From Candidatus Aminicenantota bacterium (GTDB taxonomy: Bacteria > Acidobacteriota > Aminicenantia > Aminicenantales > Aminicenantaceae), in NCBI GenBank assembly GCA_030614645.1, contig JAUWTR010000105.1, forward strand, positions 1 through 6,438: a stretch of DNA of 6,438 bases. Reading direction: 5' to 3'. The translations under genes were made by a program, and so were the position numbers. Each line of letters starts with the position of its first letter. The first letter of the stretch is position 1. Shown piece after piece: positions 6,330-6,438 of this stretch. Below the pieces are notes generated by a model. That model worked only from the letters and a program-made list of their open reading frames with translations, had not been told where the DNA came from and did not search any database.

Positions 6330-6425
6330 ATGAAAGAGATAAAATTATTTACAAGATATATAAAAATATGTGGTGTTTTAGGCATAGTAATTTCCAAGAA
6401 ACTCATCTGGTTCTCTCATGAATAA
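6330..6425 (+). CDS. Possible 31-residue ORF after the amidohydrolase fragment
   Basis: An ATG with GGAG six bases upstream opens 31 codons ending in TAA. The product is basic at its N-terminus (MKEIKLFTRYIK) with a short hydrophobic stretch (GVLGIVI), then KKLIWFSHE. I do not recognise it. It may be a small membrane-active peptide, the truncated head of a decayed gene next to the pseudogene, or a chance ORF. The ribosome binding site is the only positive evidence. Confidence 0.25.
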   Translation: MKEIKLFTRYIKICGVLGIVISKKLIWFSHE

Positions 6426-6438
6426 ACTCACTAGAACA

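Overview
The window is an AT-rich stretch of bacterial chromosome. It holds one partial gene, four complete genes, one broken gene and a possible micro-ORF. Strong Shine-Dalgarno sequences (AAGGAGG type) precede most genes, and GTG and TTG are used as starts beside ATG. A lipoprotein signal and a twin-arginine signal point to a bacterium with an exported, probably diderm, envelope proteome. The strong Shine-Dalgarno sites argue against Bacteroidota. I cannot name a phylum with confidence.

Left part (1-2059): an aldose 1-epimerase (galactose mutarotase) with an N-terminal export or anchor segment reads leftward and runs off the window edge. It is divergent from a stand-alone GNAT acetyltransferase that reads rightward from a TTG start. 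The roughly 260-bp region between them contains a candidate promoter in each direction, a TGTCAAA/TTTGACA inverted repeat and a second palindrome over the GNAT -10 region. This looks like a compact, possibly shared, control region.

Central part (2060-5948): three genes on the minus strand, separated by only 38 and 41 bp, look like one operon. In transcription order they encode a TPR lipoprotein, an alanine-racemase-family PLP enzyme with a twin-arginine signal, and an exported protein with seven FG-GAP/VCBS calcium-binding motifs followed by an ASPIC/UnbV-like domain. All three products appear to be destined for the envelope. A promoter candidate lies about 110-140 bp upstream of the first gene. 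The combination suggests an extracytoplasmic amino-acid racemisation function with a docking lipoprotein and a propeller partner. The parts are recognisable, but the linkage is inferred and I do not recognise it as a described system.

Right part (5989-6438): a 3' fragment of a metal-dependent amidohydrolase lies on the plus strand. Homology begins in the middle of the fold, just before the conserved GSDSNP metal-ligand motif, with no proper start. It is best read as a truncated pseudogene, and it abuts the upstream control region of the operon. A 31-codon ORF with a plausible ribosome binding site follows.
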